From contig NZ_QNSB01000006.1 of assembly GCF_003315415.1 (NCBI RefSeq), positions 124,001 to 188,000 of the forward strand: a stretch of DNA of 64,000 nt, in the 5' to 3' direction. A model generated the notes under the pieces. The model saw only the letters and a list, made by a program, of their open reading frames with translations. It was not told the DNA's origin and did not search any database. The translations under genes were made by a program, and so were the position numbers. The stretch is from Brevibacterium sanguinis (GTDB lineage: Bacteria > Actinomycetota > Actinomycetes > Actinomycetales > Brevibacteriaceae). This document shows, in pieces, positions 30,917 through 40,450 of the stretch (positions are counted from its first letter, which is position 1; every line of letters begins with the position of its first letter).

Positions 30917-31317
30917 CGGCCCACCTCGCTTTCGCTGGTCGTGTCGGCGGACTGCGCCGAGGCGGAGCCCGCGGAATCCGCGGATCCGGCGGTCGCCTCT
31001 GCGTCGGGATCCGCGTCGGTGCGGATCCGCTCGCCCGTCCTCAGGTCCACGGGGCAGGGCTGCCCCATGGGGTAGACGGTCGTGATCTCATAGGTGACGG
31101 TGTCGCGCACGGCATTGAACCACTTGCGGCAGCCGAGGCTGTGGCTCCACCGCTCGGCGTAGAGGCCGCGGGTGTTGTCACGGTAGAAGAGGTACTCGGC
31201 CCATTCCTTGTCGGTCAGGGCGTAGGGGTCCTCGGGGTAGGGCACGTGGGCCTGTCCCCCGTAGTGGAACTCGGTCTCGTCCCGGGGCCCGCAGTTCGGG
31301 CATTCGATGAGCAGCAT
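30913..31317 (-). CDS. soxD: Sarcosine oxidase delta subunit
   Basis: Predicted 134 aa. The first 100 residues are Sox[29 protein letters not shown] with the zinc-binding CPNCG, and [19 protein letters not shown] with the further Cys. An extra tail of about 30 Ala/Ser/Asp/Glu residues has no counterpart in the roughly 100-aa family. ATG 31317 has AAGGA upstream and the gap to soxB is 17 nt. It overlaps soxA by ATGA. Confidence 0.93.
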   Translation of the reverse strand: MLLIECPNCGPRDETEFHYGGQAHVPYPEDPYALTDKEWAEYLFYRDNTRGLYAERWSHSLGCRKWFNAVRDTVTYEITTVYPMGQPCPVDLRTGERIRTDADPDAEATAGSADSAGSASAQSADTTSESEVGR

Positions 31318-31334
31318 TGTCAGTCCTTCTCGGG

Positions 31335-32552
31335 TCAGTGCGCCACGGCGGCGGCGCCGTGTTCGTCGATGAGGTGGCCGGTCTCGAAGCGCTCGAGCGC
31401 GAACGGCGCGTTGAGCTCGTGCGGTGTGCCGGTGGCGACCGTGTGAGCGAAGGAGAAGCCCGCTCCCGGGGTGCCCTTGAACCCGCCGGTGCCCCAGCCG
31501 CAGTTGACGAACAGTCCCTCGACCTCGGTCGTCGAGACGATCGGCGAGGCGTCGAGGGTGACGTCGACATTGCCGCCCCAGGTGCGCAGCAGGTGCGCGC
31601 GGGAGAAGATCGGGAACAGCTCGACGGCGGCCGAGAGCTGCTCCTCGATGACGTGGAAGCCGCCGCGCTGGCCGAATCCGTTGTAGGCGTCGACGCCGGC
31701 ACCCATGACGAGCTCGCCCTTGTGGGCCTGGGAGACGTAGACGTGGACGTGGTTGGACATCACGACGGTCGGGTGGACGGGCTCGAAGAGCTCGGACACG
31801 AGCGCCTGCAGCGGGTGGGTCTGGATCGGCAGGCGCACGCCCGCCTTCTCCGCGAGGCCGGCGGAGTCGCCGGCGACGGCGAGTCCGACCCGCTCGGTCG
31901 CGATGCGCCCGCGGTTGGTCTCGACGCCGATGACCTTGCCGCCGATCGTGATGAGATCGGTGACCTCGCAGTTCTGGATGATGTCGACGCCCATCTCGTC
32001 GCACTTGCGGGCGAAGGCCCAGGCGACGTGATCGTGCTTGGCGATGCCCGCCCGTGGCTGGTAGGTGCCGCCCATCACGGGGTAGCGGATGTCGTCGCCG
32101 ATGTTGATGATCGGGCAGACCTCCTTGACCTGCTGCGGGTCGAGCCATTCGGCGTCGACGCCGTTGAGGACGTTGGCGCCCACCCGGCGGCGCGACTCAC
32201 GGACGTCCTGGAGGGTGTGGGCGAGGTTGAGCACGCCGCGCTGGGAGAAGAGGAAGTCGTACTCAAGCTCCTCGGGCAGCTGCTCCCAGAGCTTGAGGGA
32301 ATGCTCGTAGATCGCCGCCGACTCGTCCCACAGGTAGTTCGAGCGGATGATCGTCGTGTTGCGGGCCATGTTCCCGCCGGCCAGCCAGCCCTTCTCGAGG
32401 ATGGCGATGTTCGTCATCCCGTGGTTCTTCGCGAGGTAGTAGGCGGTGGCGAGGCCGTGCCCGCCGCCGCCGACGATGACCGCTTCATAGGAGGGCTTGG
32501 GGTCCGGGTTGCGCCAGAGGAAGTCCGGGTGCTCCGGGAGCATGTCAGCCAT
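31335..32552 (-). CDS. soxB: Sarcosine oxidase beta subunit
   Basis: Predicted 405 aa, the usual size. A DAO-type FAD domain starts with [23 protein letters not shown]. The region [17 protein letters not shown] contains the His expected to carry the covalent FMN. The C-terminus has [16 protein letters not shown]. SoxB oxidises sarcosine to glycine, giving H2O2 and a one-carbon unit for SoxA. The start overlaps the glyA stop by one base (TGATG). Confidence 0.95.
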   Translation of the reverse strand: MADMLPEHPDFLWRNPDPKPSYEAVIVGGGGHGLATAYYLAKNHGMTNIAILEKGWLAGGNMARNTTIIRSNYLWDESAAIYEHSLKLWEQLPEELEYDFLFSQRGVLNLAHTLQDVRESRRRVGANVLNGVDAEWLDPQQVKEVCPIINIGDDIRYPVMGGTYQPRAGIAKHDHVAWAFARKCDEMGVDIIQNCEVTDLITIGGKVIGVETNRGRIATERVGLAVAGDSAGLAEKAGVRLPIQTHPLQALVSELFEPVHPTVVMSNHVHVYVSQAHKGELVMGAGVDAYNGFGQRGGFHVIEEQLSAAVELFPIFSRAHLLRTWGGNVDVTLDASPIVSTTEVEGLFVNCGWGTGGFKGTPGAGFSFAHTVATGTPHELNAPFALERFETGHLIDEHGAAAVAH

Positions 32553-33961
32553 CAGCGGGCTCCGATCGAGTCGAGGTGCGGGTAGAGAGGATGGGCGTCG
32601 GCCAGGGCCTGGACGCGGTCGGCGAGGCGGGCGAGCACCCCGGCGTCGGCACCGCCCTCGGCGGTTCCGGCCTTGAGCGTCTCCGCGATGATGTCGGCCA
32701 CCTCGGCGAAGGCGTCGGAGCCGAATCCGCGGCTGGCCAGCGCCGGGGTGCCGATCCGCAGCCCCGAGGTGACCATCGGGGGACGCGGGTCGAACGGGAC
32801 GGCGTTGCGGTTGACGGTGATCCCCACCTCGGCGAGGAGGTCCTCGGCCTGCTGCCCGTCGAGGGCGGAGTCGCGCAGGTCGACGAGGACGAGGTGGACG
32901 TCGGTGCCGCCGGTGACGACGCCGATGCCTGCCTCGGTGACGTCGTCCTCGGTGAGGCGGCGCGCGAGCTCGGCGGCGCCGGCCAGGGTGCGGGCCTGCT
33001 TCTCGGCGAAGGTCTCGGTCGCGGCGAGGCCGAAGGCCACGGCCTTGCCCGCGATGACGTGCTCGAGGGGTCCGCCCTGCTGGCCGGGGAAGACGGCCGA
33101 GTTGACCTTCTTCGCGATCTCCGGGGTGCTGCTGAGGATGATGCCGCCGCGCGGTCCGCCGAGCGTCTTGTGCGTCGTCGAGGTGACGACGTGGGCGTGC
33201 GGGACCGGGTTGGGGTGGAGGCCGGCGGCGACGAGGCCCGCGAAGTGGGCCATGTCGACCATGAGGTAGGCGCCGACGGCGTCGGCGATGCGCCGGAACT
33301 CGGCGAAGTCGAGCTGACGGGTGTAGGCGGACCAGCCGGCGACGATGAGGCTGGGCTTGTGCTCGGTGGCGAGGCGCTCGACCTCGGCCATGTCGACGCG
33401 GTGGGTGTCCCCGGAGACGCCGTAGGCGACTATTTGATAGAGGTGGCCGGAGAAGTTGAGCTTCATGCCGTGGGTGAGGTGCCCGCCGTGGGCGAGGTCG
33501 AGACCGAGCACGGTGTCACCGGGCTTGATCAGGGCGTGCATGACGGCGGCATTGGCCTGGGCGCCCGAGTGGGGCTGGACGTTGGCGTAGGCGGCCCCGA
33601 AGAGGTCCTTGACGCGGGAGATCGCGAGGCGCTCGACCTCGTCGACGTGCTCGCAGCCGCCGTAGTAGCGACGGCCCGGGTAGCCCTCGGCGTACTTGTT
33701 GGTCAGCACCGAGCCCTGGGCGGCCATGACCGCGGTCGCGGTGTGGTTCTCGGAGGCGATCATCTCCAGACCCTCGCGCTGGCGGGAGAGTTCTGCGTCG
33801 ATGAGGCCAGCGATCTCCGGGTCGAGCTCTCCGAGTGGAGTGCTCAGTTCGCTCGGTTCCCGGCTGTCGAATCTCGCCGAGGCGGACTGGCCCCCTGCGA
33901 CGGCGCTGCTGTTACCGGTTCCTTCGAGCGTCGCTGCCTGGTCCGCGAGCTGCTGTGTCAT
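32552..33961 (-). CDS. glyA: Serine hydroxymethyltransferase
   Basis: Predicted 469 aa. PLP lysine is in [15 protein letters not shown]; other SHMT landmarks are [36 protein letters not shown] and [14 protein letters not shown]. It joins glycine from sarcosine with 5,10-methylene-THF to form serine. About 40 N-terminal residues (Gln/Ala/Ser-rich) exceed the core family. ATG 33961 has AAGGAGA 4-5 nt upstream. First gene of a seven-gene operon in which neighbours overlap or are at most 17 nt apart, divergent from a GntR regulator. Confidence 0.95.
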   Translation of the reverse strand: MTQQLADQAATLEGTGNSSAVAGGQSASARFDSREPSELSTPLGELDPEIAGLIDAELSRQREGLEMIASENHTATAVMAAQGSVLTNKYAEGYPGRRYYGGCEHVDEVERLAISRVKDLFGAAYANVQPHSGAQANAAVMHALIKPGDTVLGLDLAHGGHLTHGMKLNFSGHLYQIVAYGVSGDTHRVDMAEVERLATEHKPSLIVAGWSAYTRQLDFAEFRRIADAVGAYLMVDMAHFAGLVAAGLHPNPVPHAHVVTSTTHKTLGGPRGGIILSSTPEIAKKVNSAVFPGQQGGPLEHVIAGKAVAFGLAATETFAEKQARTLAGAAELARRLTEDDVTEAGIGVVTGGTDVHLVLVDLRDSALDGQQAEDLLAEVGITVNRNAVPFDPRPPMVTSGLRIGTPALASRGFGSDAFAEVADIIAETLKAGTAEGGADAGVLARLADRVQALADAHPLYPHLDSIGAR

Positions 33962-33986
33962 GTGATCTCCTTCGACCTGTTGATCT

Positions 33987-34034
33987 ACAACTAATATATC
34001 AGTTGTGTTCCTGTAGTCTAGGAACTGTTGACTA
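33987..34034. promoter_or_regulatory. Nested dyads in the glyA-sox / GntR divergent promoter
   Basis: Three inverted repeats overlap here: ACAACT-N8-AGTTGT (33987-34006), GTTCCT-N7-AGGAAC (34007-34025) and TAGTC-N11-GACTA (34014-34034). On the minus strand TATATT within the first is a good -10 box for glyA. They are the likely targets of the GntR protein encoded next door. Confidence 0.6.
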
Positions 34035-34107
34035 GCTTGTCCAGGGGGTCCCCGAAAAACTTCGGGAGCATTGTCGGATGGGCGCGGAGCACGAAGAGGA
34101 GCCGCCG

Positions 34108-34761
34108 ATGCTCACGAAGGAAGCGCAGACGACGTCGCTGGCTCAGCGCGCCTACGACACGATCCGCCACCGCCTCATCATGCTCGACATCGCCCCGGGT
34201 GAGGCCATCAACGAGGCGGCCCTGAGCGCCGAGCTCGAAGTCGGACGGACGCCTGTGCGCGAAGCGCTCAAGCACCTCGAGCGCGACCACCTCGTCGTCT
34301 CCTATCCGCGGCGGGGCACGTTCGCCTCGAACGTCGACATCACCGATCTCGCCGCGATCTCGGAGATGCGCCTCGTCCTCGAACCGCTTGCCGCCCGTCG
34401 TGCCGCCGGTGGCCTCACCCCCGAGCTGCGCGAGCAGTTCACCGACACGATCGCGGCGATCGACTCCCTCGATCCCGACGGCGACGCCCGTCAGCTCATG
34501 GAGCGCGACCTCGACGTCCACCGCCTCATCTACTCGGCCGTCGACAATCCGCACCTCAAGGAGACCCTGGTCCGCCTCGACGACCTGGCGACGCGGATCT
34601 GGTGCCTCGTGCTCCCCCGCATCCCCGACGTCACCGGCCACATCCGCGAGCACACCGAGCTGCTCGAGGCGGTCCTTGCCGGAGATGAGAGCCGCGCCGA
34701 GCAGCTTGCCGCCGAGCACGTCCGCGAGTTCGAGACCACCGTGCGAGCCGCCCTGGGGTGA
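34108..34761 (+). CDS. GntR-family (FadR/FCD type) regulator of the glyA-sox operon
   Basis: Predicted 217 aa. Residues 10-75 are the winged HTH ([49 protein letters not shown]). The rest is an all-helical FCD ligand domain with the metal/ligand positions [13 protein letters not shown] and [16 protein letters not shown] 34108 follows GAGGAG at 7 nt; a start at 34078 has no such box. Divergent position and dyads in the 146-bp gap indicate control of glyA-sox. FCD regulators bind small carboxylates, so glycine, sarcosine or betaine is a reasonable effector, but this is inference. Confidence 0.88.
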   Translation: MLTKEAQTTSLAQRAYDTIRHRLIMLDIAPGEAINEAALSAELEVGRTPVREALKHLERDHLVVSYPRRGTFASNVDITDLAAISEMRLVLEPLAARRAAGGLTPELREQFTDTIAAIDSLDPDGDARQLMERDLDVHRLIYSAVDNPHLKETLVRLDDLATRIWCLVLPRIPDVTGHIREHTELLEAVLAGDESRAEQLAAEHVREFETTVRAALG

Positions 34762-34871
34762 GCGGCCCTGGGGGTCAGCCGCGCTGAGGCGAGTCTCCCT
34801 GGGGTGGGTCTCCCGCTCCCTGATGGTGCGAACAATGTCTGATCGGATGATTGCTGCAATAGCCTGGGTCC

Positions 34872-35789
34872 ATGAGCCATGACTCCCGCACCGCCGAGAC
34901 CAACGAACGCCGACTCGAAGACGGCATCCACCAGGACCTCAAGGGCCGGATGACCTACGGGTCGTACCTCGACCTCGAGCGTCTGCTCGACGCCCAGCAT
35001 CCGGTCAGCGATCCGGTCCACCACGACGAGCTGCTGTTCATCATCCAGCACCAGACGACGGAGCTGTGGCTCAAACTCGTCCTCCACGAGCTCGTCGACG
35101 CTCGCGATCTCATCCGCGAGGACCGGCTCCAGCCCGCGCTCAAGCGCATCGCCCGGGTCAAGCACATCCAGAGGACCCTGACCGAGCAGTGGTCCGTGCT
35201 CGCCACCCTGACCCCGAGCGAGTACGTAGGATTCCGCGACCAGCTCGGCCAGTCCTCGGGATTCCAATCCTGGCAGTACCGGGCGGTCGAGTTCCTTCTC
35301 GGCAACAAGAACGCGGGAATGCTTCCGGTCTTCGACGGCGAACCCGAGGCGAGGGCGGAACTCGAGAAGCACCTCGGCGAGCCCAGCGTCTACGACGAGT
35401 TCCTCCGCTTCCTCGCCCGGAGGGGGCTGCCGGTCCCCCAGCGGCTCCTCGACCGCGATGTCACCCGCGCGCACACTTTCGACGAGGATCTGCTCGAGAC
35501 GTTCCGGATCATCTACGAGAATCCGCGTGACTACTGGCTCGAGTACGAAAGCTGTGAGGAGCTCGTCGACCTCGAGGAGAACTTCCAGTTCTGGCGTTAC
35601 CGGCACATGCGGACCGTCCTGCGGATCATCGGGCACAAGCGCGGCACCGGCGGATCGAGCGGCGTGGGCTTCCTCCAGAAGGCGCTCGACCTCACCTTCT
35701 TCCCCGAGCTCTTCGAGATCCGGACGATGATCGAGAGCCCGGGAGCCGATCGCGCCGAGACTCGCTCCGAGGCTCGCTCCGGCACCTGA
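34872..35789 (+). CDS. kynA: Tryptophan 2,3-dioxygenase
   Basis: Predicted 305 aa, a heme enzyme that opens the tryptophan indole ring to N-formylkynurenine. Family landmarks: [63 protein letters not shown] and the C-terminal [27 protein letters not shown] with the proximal heme His region. Upstream, a small palindrome ATTGC-T-GCAAT (34850-34860) lies just before the weak ribosome site. The 3' end has Ser/Glu/Arg-rich repeats that continue past the stop as non-coding copies. Confidence 0.95.
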   Translation: MSHDSRTAETNERRLEDGIHQDLKGRMTYGSYLDLERLLDAQHPVSDPVHHDELLFIIQHQTTELWLKLVLHELVDARDLIREDRLQPALKRIARVKHIQRTLTEQWSVLATLTPSEYVGFRDQLGQSSGFQSWQYRAVEFLLGNKNAGMLPVFDGEPEARAELEKHLGEPSVYDEFLRFLARRGLPVPQRLLDRDVTRAHTFDEDLLETFRIIYENPRDYWLEYESCEELVDLEENFQFWRYRHMRTVLRIIGHKRGTGGSSGVGFLQKALDLTFFPELFEIRTMIESPGADRAETRSEARSGT

Positions 35790-35888
35790 CTCCCTCAGGC
35801 GCCGGGGCTCGCTCCGGCTCCGGGGTTCTCTCCGGCTCCGGTGCGGAGCATGCAGCCTCGGCCGGGTGCCACGACTCCTGACCCGCGG

Positions 35889-36671
35889 CTACCCGAGCAG
35901 GGCCTCGACCACCGTCGGAAAATGCGCGGACTCAGGGTCGACGAGGTCGGAATGGTTCGCGCCGGGCAGTATGCGCAGAGGCGCGGGAAACGTGCGGGAG
36001 AAGTCGATGGCAACCGTCGCATCCGCGTCACCGTGGAGGGTGAGCACGTCGACCCGCTCGGGAATGAGCACGGCTCGCGACCGCGGATCCTCCTCGAGGT
36101 AGGCGGCCAGGTCCTCCTCCGGCCGCACGCCCATGTAGTCGAGCACCGCACCGTCGGCCAGTCCGTCGGCGACCTCACGGAGCAGGTCCGTGATCGGGGC
36201 GAGCGGGCGCAGTCGAACCGGCGGTCCTTCCTTGCCGAGGTGGGACGACCAGCCGAGGATCAGGCACCCGCCCGCGGAATGCCCGGAGATCGTCACCGGA
36301 ACTGCGGCGTCGAGGCCCCAGGCCGGCAGGTTGCCCAGGATGAAGTCAAGGGCTGTTGTGACGTCGGTCAGGCAGTGAGGGCGTCCGCCGGCCCTCCGGT
36401 ATTCGATGAGCACACAGGCCGCACCCGACTCGGTGAGGGCTTGTGCCATGGGGCGAGCGTGGGACAGGTCGGTGCGTTCCCGGAAGTAGCCGCCGTGGAC
36501 GACGACCACCACCGCCGAGGCGCCGGCCACGTCCCCATGGACCTCGACGAACTGATCGGGGTGGGGTCCGTAGTCGTGCCGGAGGATGCGGCTGTCGGTC
36601 GCGATATGCGCCCCCGCCTCGGCGAGACGGGCGAAAGCGGCCTCCTCGAGGGCGGGATCAGTGCTGGTCAT
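35889..36671 (-). CDS. Alpha/beta hydrolase, probable kynurenine formamidase
   Basis: Predicted 260 aa. It has the oxyanion motif HGGYF, the nucleophile elbow GHSAGG and a late acid/base pair (THLHGDADATV-like TLHGDADATVAIDF, and GANHSDLVDP). This is the esterase/lipase-type (yeast Bna7/AFMID-like) formamidase, not the metal-dependent KynB type. It lies 14 nt downstream of kynU and converges on kynA, so hydrolysis of N-formylkynurenine is the natural role. The assignment to substrate rests on context. The ribosome site is weak, suggesting coupling to kynU. Confidence 0.8.
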   Translation of the reverse strand: MTSTDPALEEAAFARLAEAGAHIATDSRILRHDYGPHPDQFVEVHGDVAGASAVVVVVHGGYFRERTDLSHARPMAQALTESGAACVLIEYRRAGGRPHCLTDVTTALDFILGNLPAWGLDAAVPVTISGHSAGGCLILGWSSHLGKEGPPVRLRPLAPITDLLREVADGLADGAVLDYMGVRPEEDLAAYLEEDPRSRAVLIPERVDVLTLHGDADATVAIDFSRTFPAPLRILPGANHSDLVDPESAHFPTVVEALLG

Positions 36672-36685
36672 CGTCGGACCGCGCC

Positions 36686-37951
36686 TCAGGTCACGGCTCC
36701 GCGCACCTTGTGCTGCGGGGCGTCCCAGAGGCGGTTGTCGAGGATGTCGCGCAGGGCCTCGACGGTGTCCCACACCTCGGCGAATCCGATGTAGAGCGGG
36801 GTGAGGCCGAAGCGGAGCACGGAGGGTTCGCGGTAGTCGCCGATGATCCCGCGCTCGATGAGCGCGCTCATGACGGCGAAGCCCTCGGGGTGGGCGATCG
36901 AGACCTGGGAGCCGCGGTGCTCGTGTTCCCGGGGTGTGACGACCTCGATCGGGTGGTGGGAGAGTCGCGTGTCGACGAGTTCGATGAACGTGTCGCTGAG
37001 GTCCAGCGACTTCGCCCGCACCGCGGCCATGTCGACACGACCGAAGATGTCGAGTCCGAGCTCGGCCACGGACATCGAGAGGATGCCCTGCGTTCCGGTC
37101 AGGTATCGGCGGCTGCCCGCGGCGGGCGCGTACTCGGGTGACATCTCGAAGGGGTTCTCGTGGCTCCACCATCCGGACAGCGGTTGGGCGAATCGGTCCT
37201 GGTGAGCCTCGGAGACCCAGATGAATGCCGGTGAGCCAGGGCCGCCGTTGAGGAACTTGTAGGTGCAGCCGACGGCCATGTCGGCGCCCGCTCCGGCGAG
37301 GTCGATGTCCAGTGCTCCTGCAGAATGGCAGAGGTCCCAGATCACCAGTGCGCCGGCCGCGTGAACGGCCGCGGTCGTCGATTCAAGGTCGAAGAGCCGG
37401 CCCGTGCGGTAGTTGACGTGGGTGAGGACGACCAGCGCAACCTCGTCGGTGAGCGTGTTGGGGAAGCCGGCGGTCACCTCGGTGTCGTCGACGAGCCGCA
37501 CCTCGTAGCCGTCACCGAGCTGGTCGGCCAGCCCCTGGAGCATGTAGATGTCGGAGGGGAAGTTCTCGCGCTGGGTGAGGATGACGCGGCGCTCGGGGGC
37601 GTCGGCTGCCTGCAGCTTGAGTGCGGCGGAGGCGGCCTTGAACAGGTTGATCGAGGTGGAGTCGGTGACGACGGTGGTTCCGGCACCTCCACCGATGAGC
37701 CCCGAGATCTTCTCGCCGAGCGTGACCGGCAGCTCGAACCAGCCCGCGGTGTTCCATGACCGGATGAGCCCGGTCCCCCACTCGTCCTCGATGACTGCGC
37801 GGGCGCGTTCTGCTGCACCCTTGGGCCGGGCGCCGAGGGAGTTGCCGTCGAGGTAGATGACGTCCTCGGGCAGGAGGAATTCGTAGCGGAACTCCCGCAG
37901 GGGGTCGCTGAGGTCGCGATTTTCGCACTCGGCGCGGTCAAGGGTGGCCAT
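36686..37951 (-). CDS. kynU: Kynureninase
   Basis: Predicted 421 aa, fold-type I PLP enzyme. Landmarks: YLDGNSLGARPKGA at the N-terminus, LTHVNYRTGRLFDL, IWDLCHSAGALDIDL, the PLP lysine in VGCTYKFLNGGPGSPAFIWV, and the C-terminal LRFGLTPLYIGFAEVWD. It cleaves kynurenine to anthranilate and alanine. AAAGGCAG precedes ATG 37951. It is divergent from the Lrp/AsnC gene across 97 bp, a typical kyn regulator arrangement. Confidence 0.95.
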   Translation of the reverse strand: MATLDRAECENRDLSDPLREFRYEFLLPEDVIYLDGNSLGARPKGAAERARAVIEDEWGTGLIRSWNTAGWFELPVTLGEKISGLIGGGAGTTVVTDSTSINLFKAASAALKLQAADAPERRVILTQRENFPSDIYMLQGLADQLGDGYEVRLVDDTEVTAGFPNTLTDEVALVVLTHVNYRTGRLFDLESTTAAVHAAGALVIWDLCHSAGALDIDLAGAGADMAVGCTYKFLNGGPGSPAFIWVSEAHQDRFAQPLSGWWSHENPFEMSPEYAPAAGSRRYLTGTQGILSMSVAELGLDIFGRVDMAAVRAKSLDLSDTFIELVDTRLSHHPIEVVTPREHEHRGSQVSIAHPEGFAVMSALIERGIIGDYREPSVLRFGLTPLYIGFAEVWDTVEALRDILDNRLWDAPQHKVRGAVT

Positions 37952-38048
37952 CTGCTGCCTTTCACTCTCGGATTCTCCCTCAGGCTACACAAACCGCGAG
38001 TAGGATCATGGCGTGCCGAAGCTTCAACGGAAAGTGCGGTGATTCTTG

Positions 38049-38546
38049 ATGGCGAATGCGGATCTCATCGCGAATCATCGAACCGATTCGAAGGACGTTC
38101 ACCTCGCCGAGGTGGATCTGCGGATCCTGCGCGTGCTCAGTTCGGATGCGCGGATCTCCAACAAGGACCTGGCCGAGAAGGTCGGGCTGGCCCCGTCGAC
38201 ATGCTTGGGCAGGGTAAACGCCTTGAAGAGCCGCGGAGTGATCACCGGATTTCGGACCGAGATCGACTACGAGAAGCTCGGTCTCCATGTCTTCGGGATG
38301 ATCGCCGTGCGGGTAACGCCGCTCGGACGGTCACAGCTGAGTCAGCTCATCGAGCGACTGCTTGACGTCGCCGAGACCCTCGAGGTGTTCCAGGTCTCCG
38401 GCGAACGCGACCTGCTCGTCCACATCGCCACCGATCACCCGACCGGCCTGCACCGCTACATCGAGGAGCACCTGTCCGATCAACTCATCGCGCATACGCA
38501 GACGAGCCTGGTGTTCGGGCACCATTGGGCGAAGGCAGGGAAATAA
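38049..38546 (+). CDS. Lrp/AsnC-family regulator of kynurenine genes
   Basis: Predicted 165 aa. Residues 20-75 form the HTH (LRILRVLSSDARISNKDLAEKVGLAPSTCLGRVNALKSRGVITGF), and 80-160 the RAM domain (VRVTPLGRSQLSQLIERLL, VFQVSGERDLLVHIA). It is divergent from kynU. Lrp-type KynR regulators respond to kynurenine in proteobacteria; a similar role is likely here. The start is the ATG at 38049; there is no good ribosome box, so the message may be nearly leaderless. This is the last gene before the accessory island. Confidence 0.9.
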   Translation: MANADLIANHRTDSKDVHLAEVDLRILRVLSSDARISNKDLAEKVGLAPSTCLGRVNALKSRGVITGFRTEIDYEKLGLHVFGMIAVRVTPLGRSQLSQLIERLLDVAETLEVFQVSGERDLLVHIATDHPTGLHRYIEEHLSDQLIAHTQTSLVFGHHWAKAGK

Positions 38547-38847
38547 GGGGGTAGTTGCCCGACCCAGTCGCCTATCTGCCATAGCCTTGCCAGATTGAGA
38601 CTAATGCCCCAGTTCACGTTCTCGAACTGGCACTTCCTGATTACTAGCCGCTTGCCGCAGGCCGAACGGTTCAGTGCTAGAACCTGGACGGCAACCTGAG
38701 GCGGCGTCAAGTTCTACCGGCGGAAAACAAATGGCACAGACGACACATACTAAGTCTCTGGCTCCTCATTTCACTCTGGGATCTACACGGCATCCAAGTT
38801 GGGAGGGTCGCATCAACAACACGGCGAAGTTCTGAGAGACTTATCGC
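38547..38847. other. Left flank of the accessory island, no gene
   Basis: GC content drops visibly here. A hairpin, CCAGTTC-N8-GAACTGG (38609-38630), may terminate the Lrp transcript. Short repeats of the form TTCTA/CTAGAA follow. No coding frame is supported and I found no attachment-site repeat. Confidence 0.5.
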
Positions 38848-40020
38848 GTGGACCTTGATGAGTTACTGAAGGTGATGGACCGCGCAGCGGCGAACCTAGC
38901 CAAGCTTCAAGCGATCTGGGATCGAGCGGAACCAATGATTCCTTCAGGCCCGCAACGCGGGACTAGTCGGGAGTACGAAGACCTTCGTCGAGCCTGGAAA
39001 TCACTTCTCGGTGGCCTGCCCCCGATCGATGGCCTGGTAGTCACCGAAGAACTCCCTGACATTGATGAGGCCGGGCAAGCATTCATAGACTACTTCGAGA
39101 TCGGCGAGCACCCCTTCGCGTTGATGAACGAGTTGGAGAGGCCGGGCTACCAACTCGATGAGTACAGATTCAAGCTCGCGCAAGCGCGGCGTCGCGCGAT
39201 CCACGATCGCCTCGCCGATCTGAGTTCCACTATCAGTGAAACGCTTAGCCAGATCGTTGAGTCTGTTGCAACAGATTCCACAGATCACATCGACAATCCA
39301 AACAGACGCGAAGTTGAAAACTCGATCAGCGAGATCGAGCGATTGCTCGGCGACACCACTGATCGTAAAGGACGATGGGCAGACCTCCATCGGCATCTTC
39401 ACTTCGGGCAGAGGCAAGATTGGCACGACATCGCCGAGATGGACTGGCCCTCTGTCAAGGCCGATATCGAGGCTGCGAGCCTCTCCAGCACGGACCCGCT
39501 ACCGGTGCCGCTAGTCGACCTTGGCGTCGCTGCATCTGCGAGGCCTGCAGGAGGAGCAAGCATAGGCCTTGCATGGCAGGTGCTGGATGACGATGGATTC
39601 GAACGATTACTCTTCGACCTACTCCGAGGATTCCCTAACTACCAGAACGTCGATTGGCTAATGAAGACCCGCGCACCCGATCGAGGACGTGACTTGTCCG
39701 CAGAGCGAGTCATCAGAGACGATGGCGGAACCACTAGAATCGAGCGAATCATTGTTCAGGCCAAGCACTGGGCATCGAGGTCTGTCGGCCCAGCCGACAT
39801 CGAGAACACGCTCGCGGTGCTATCGATGTGGGAGCCACCAACCGTCCGAGCTCTAGTAATCGCGACGAGTGGGCGTTTCACAACCGATGCAGTTGCGGTA
39901 GCGGAAAAGCGTAATAACGATGGGAAGCTTCCGCTTATCGAACTGTGGGCGGACAGCCGACTCGAAACGCAACTCTCCCAACGACCAGATCTGATCGCTA
40001 CCTACGGCCTTCGCTCTTAG
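38848..40020 (+). CDS. Mrr-like restriction endonuclease-fold protein
   Basis: Predicted 390 aa. The N-terminal 200 residues are mostly helical with a probable coiled coil (105-170) and no recognised domain. Residues 240-388 are a PD-(D/E)xK nuclease of Mrr type: E252 in DDGFERLLFDLLRGFPNY, D282 in APDRGRDLSAE, and Q304-A-K306 in RIIVQAKHWA, then ALVIATSGRFTTDAVAVA. Mrr enzymes cut DNA carrying foreign methylation. The start is a GTG with GAGAG upstream. Codon use is less GC-rich than the neighbours. No methyltransferase is nearby, consistent with a modification-dependent or effector nuclease. Confidence 0.8.
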   Translation: MDLDELLKVMDRAAANLAKLQAIWDRAEPMIPSGPQRGTSREYEDLRRAWKSLLGGLPPIDGLVVTEELPDIDEAGQAFIDYFEIGEHPFALMNELERPGYQLDEYRFKLAQARRRAIHDRLADLSSTISETLSQIVESVATDSTDHIDNPNRREVENSISEIERLLGDTTDRKGRWADLHRHLHFGQRQDWHDIAEMDWPSVKADIEAASLSSTDPLPVPLVDLGVAASARPAGGASIGLAWQVLDDDGFERLLFDLLRGFPNYQNVDWLMKTRAPDRGRDLSAERVIRDDGGTTRIERIIVQAKHWASRSVGPADIENTLAVLSMWEPPTVRALVIATSGRFTTDAVAVAEKRNNDGKLPLIELWADSRLETQLSQRPDLIATYGLRS

Positions 40021-40450
40021 ATCAAGATCAGGGAACTCCTTTAGGCGGGCGTCGACTCCTATAGCCATGCAATTGCTACGGTCGTTTGGCGACGGCGTCT
40101 GCAACATTTGTGGCGGCTGTTCCCGCTCCCGCCTCGGTCGAATGAAGTATGGCGGCTCTTGATGCGTGGGAGACCGTGAGGCGGTGGCGCCGATGTAGTG
40201 TCAGTGACGGCAGCACGGTGCATTTCGGATCATTCTTCGCCTTTTAGGAGTCAGCCATGATGATTGTGGCTGTCAAGAAGTGCTGTGCAGTTGAGCAGGG
40301 CTCCTAGCTGCCTGCCCAATGCTGATTGTCGTTCTTCAAAGTGCTATGTAGGACGTCGCCGTTTCTGGATGATGGGGAATGCGGGATAGTTGTGCCCCTG
40401 ATCAGGTCATGGCCATCTCGCCTTGTCCCCTTGAGAAAAACCTCTACATA
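40021..40450. other. 430-bp gap between convergent island genes
   Basis: No normal-sized gene is supported. The one notable item is a 16-codon frame at 40257-40307 (MMIVAVKKCCAVEQGS) with AGGAG 6 nt upstream; TAGGAG before it and CTCCTA at its end can pair. It might be a leader peptide or chance. Confidence 0.4.

Noticed and set aside
28538-31075. Long plus-strand open frame (845 codons)
   Set aside because: Shadow of soxA on the opposite strand with no domain or ribosome site.
33962-34107. Glycine riboswitch upstream of glyA-sox
   Set aside because: The gap is only 146 bp, dominated by DNA dyads, and shows no recognisable tandem glycine aptamer core.
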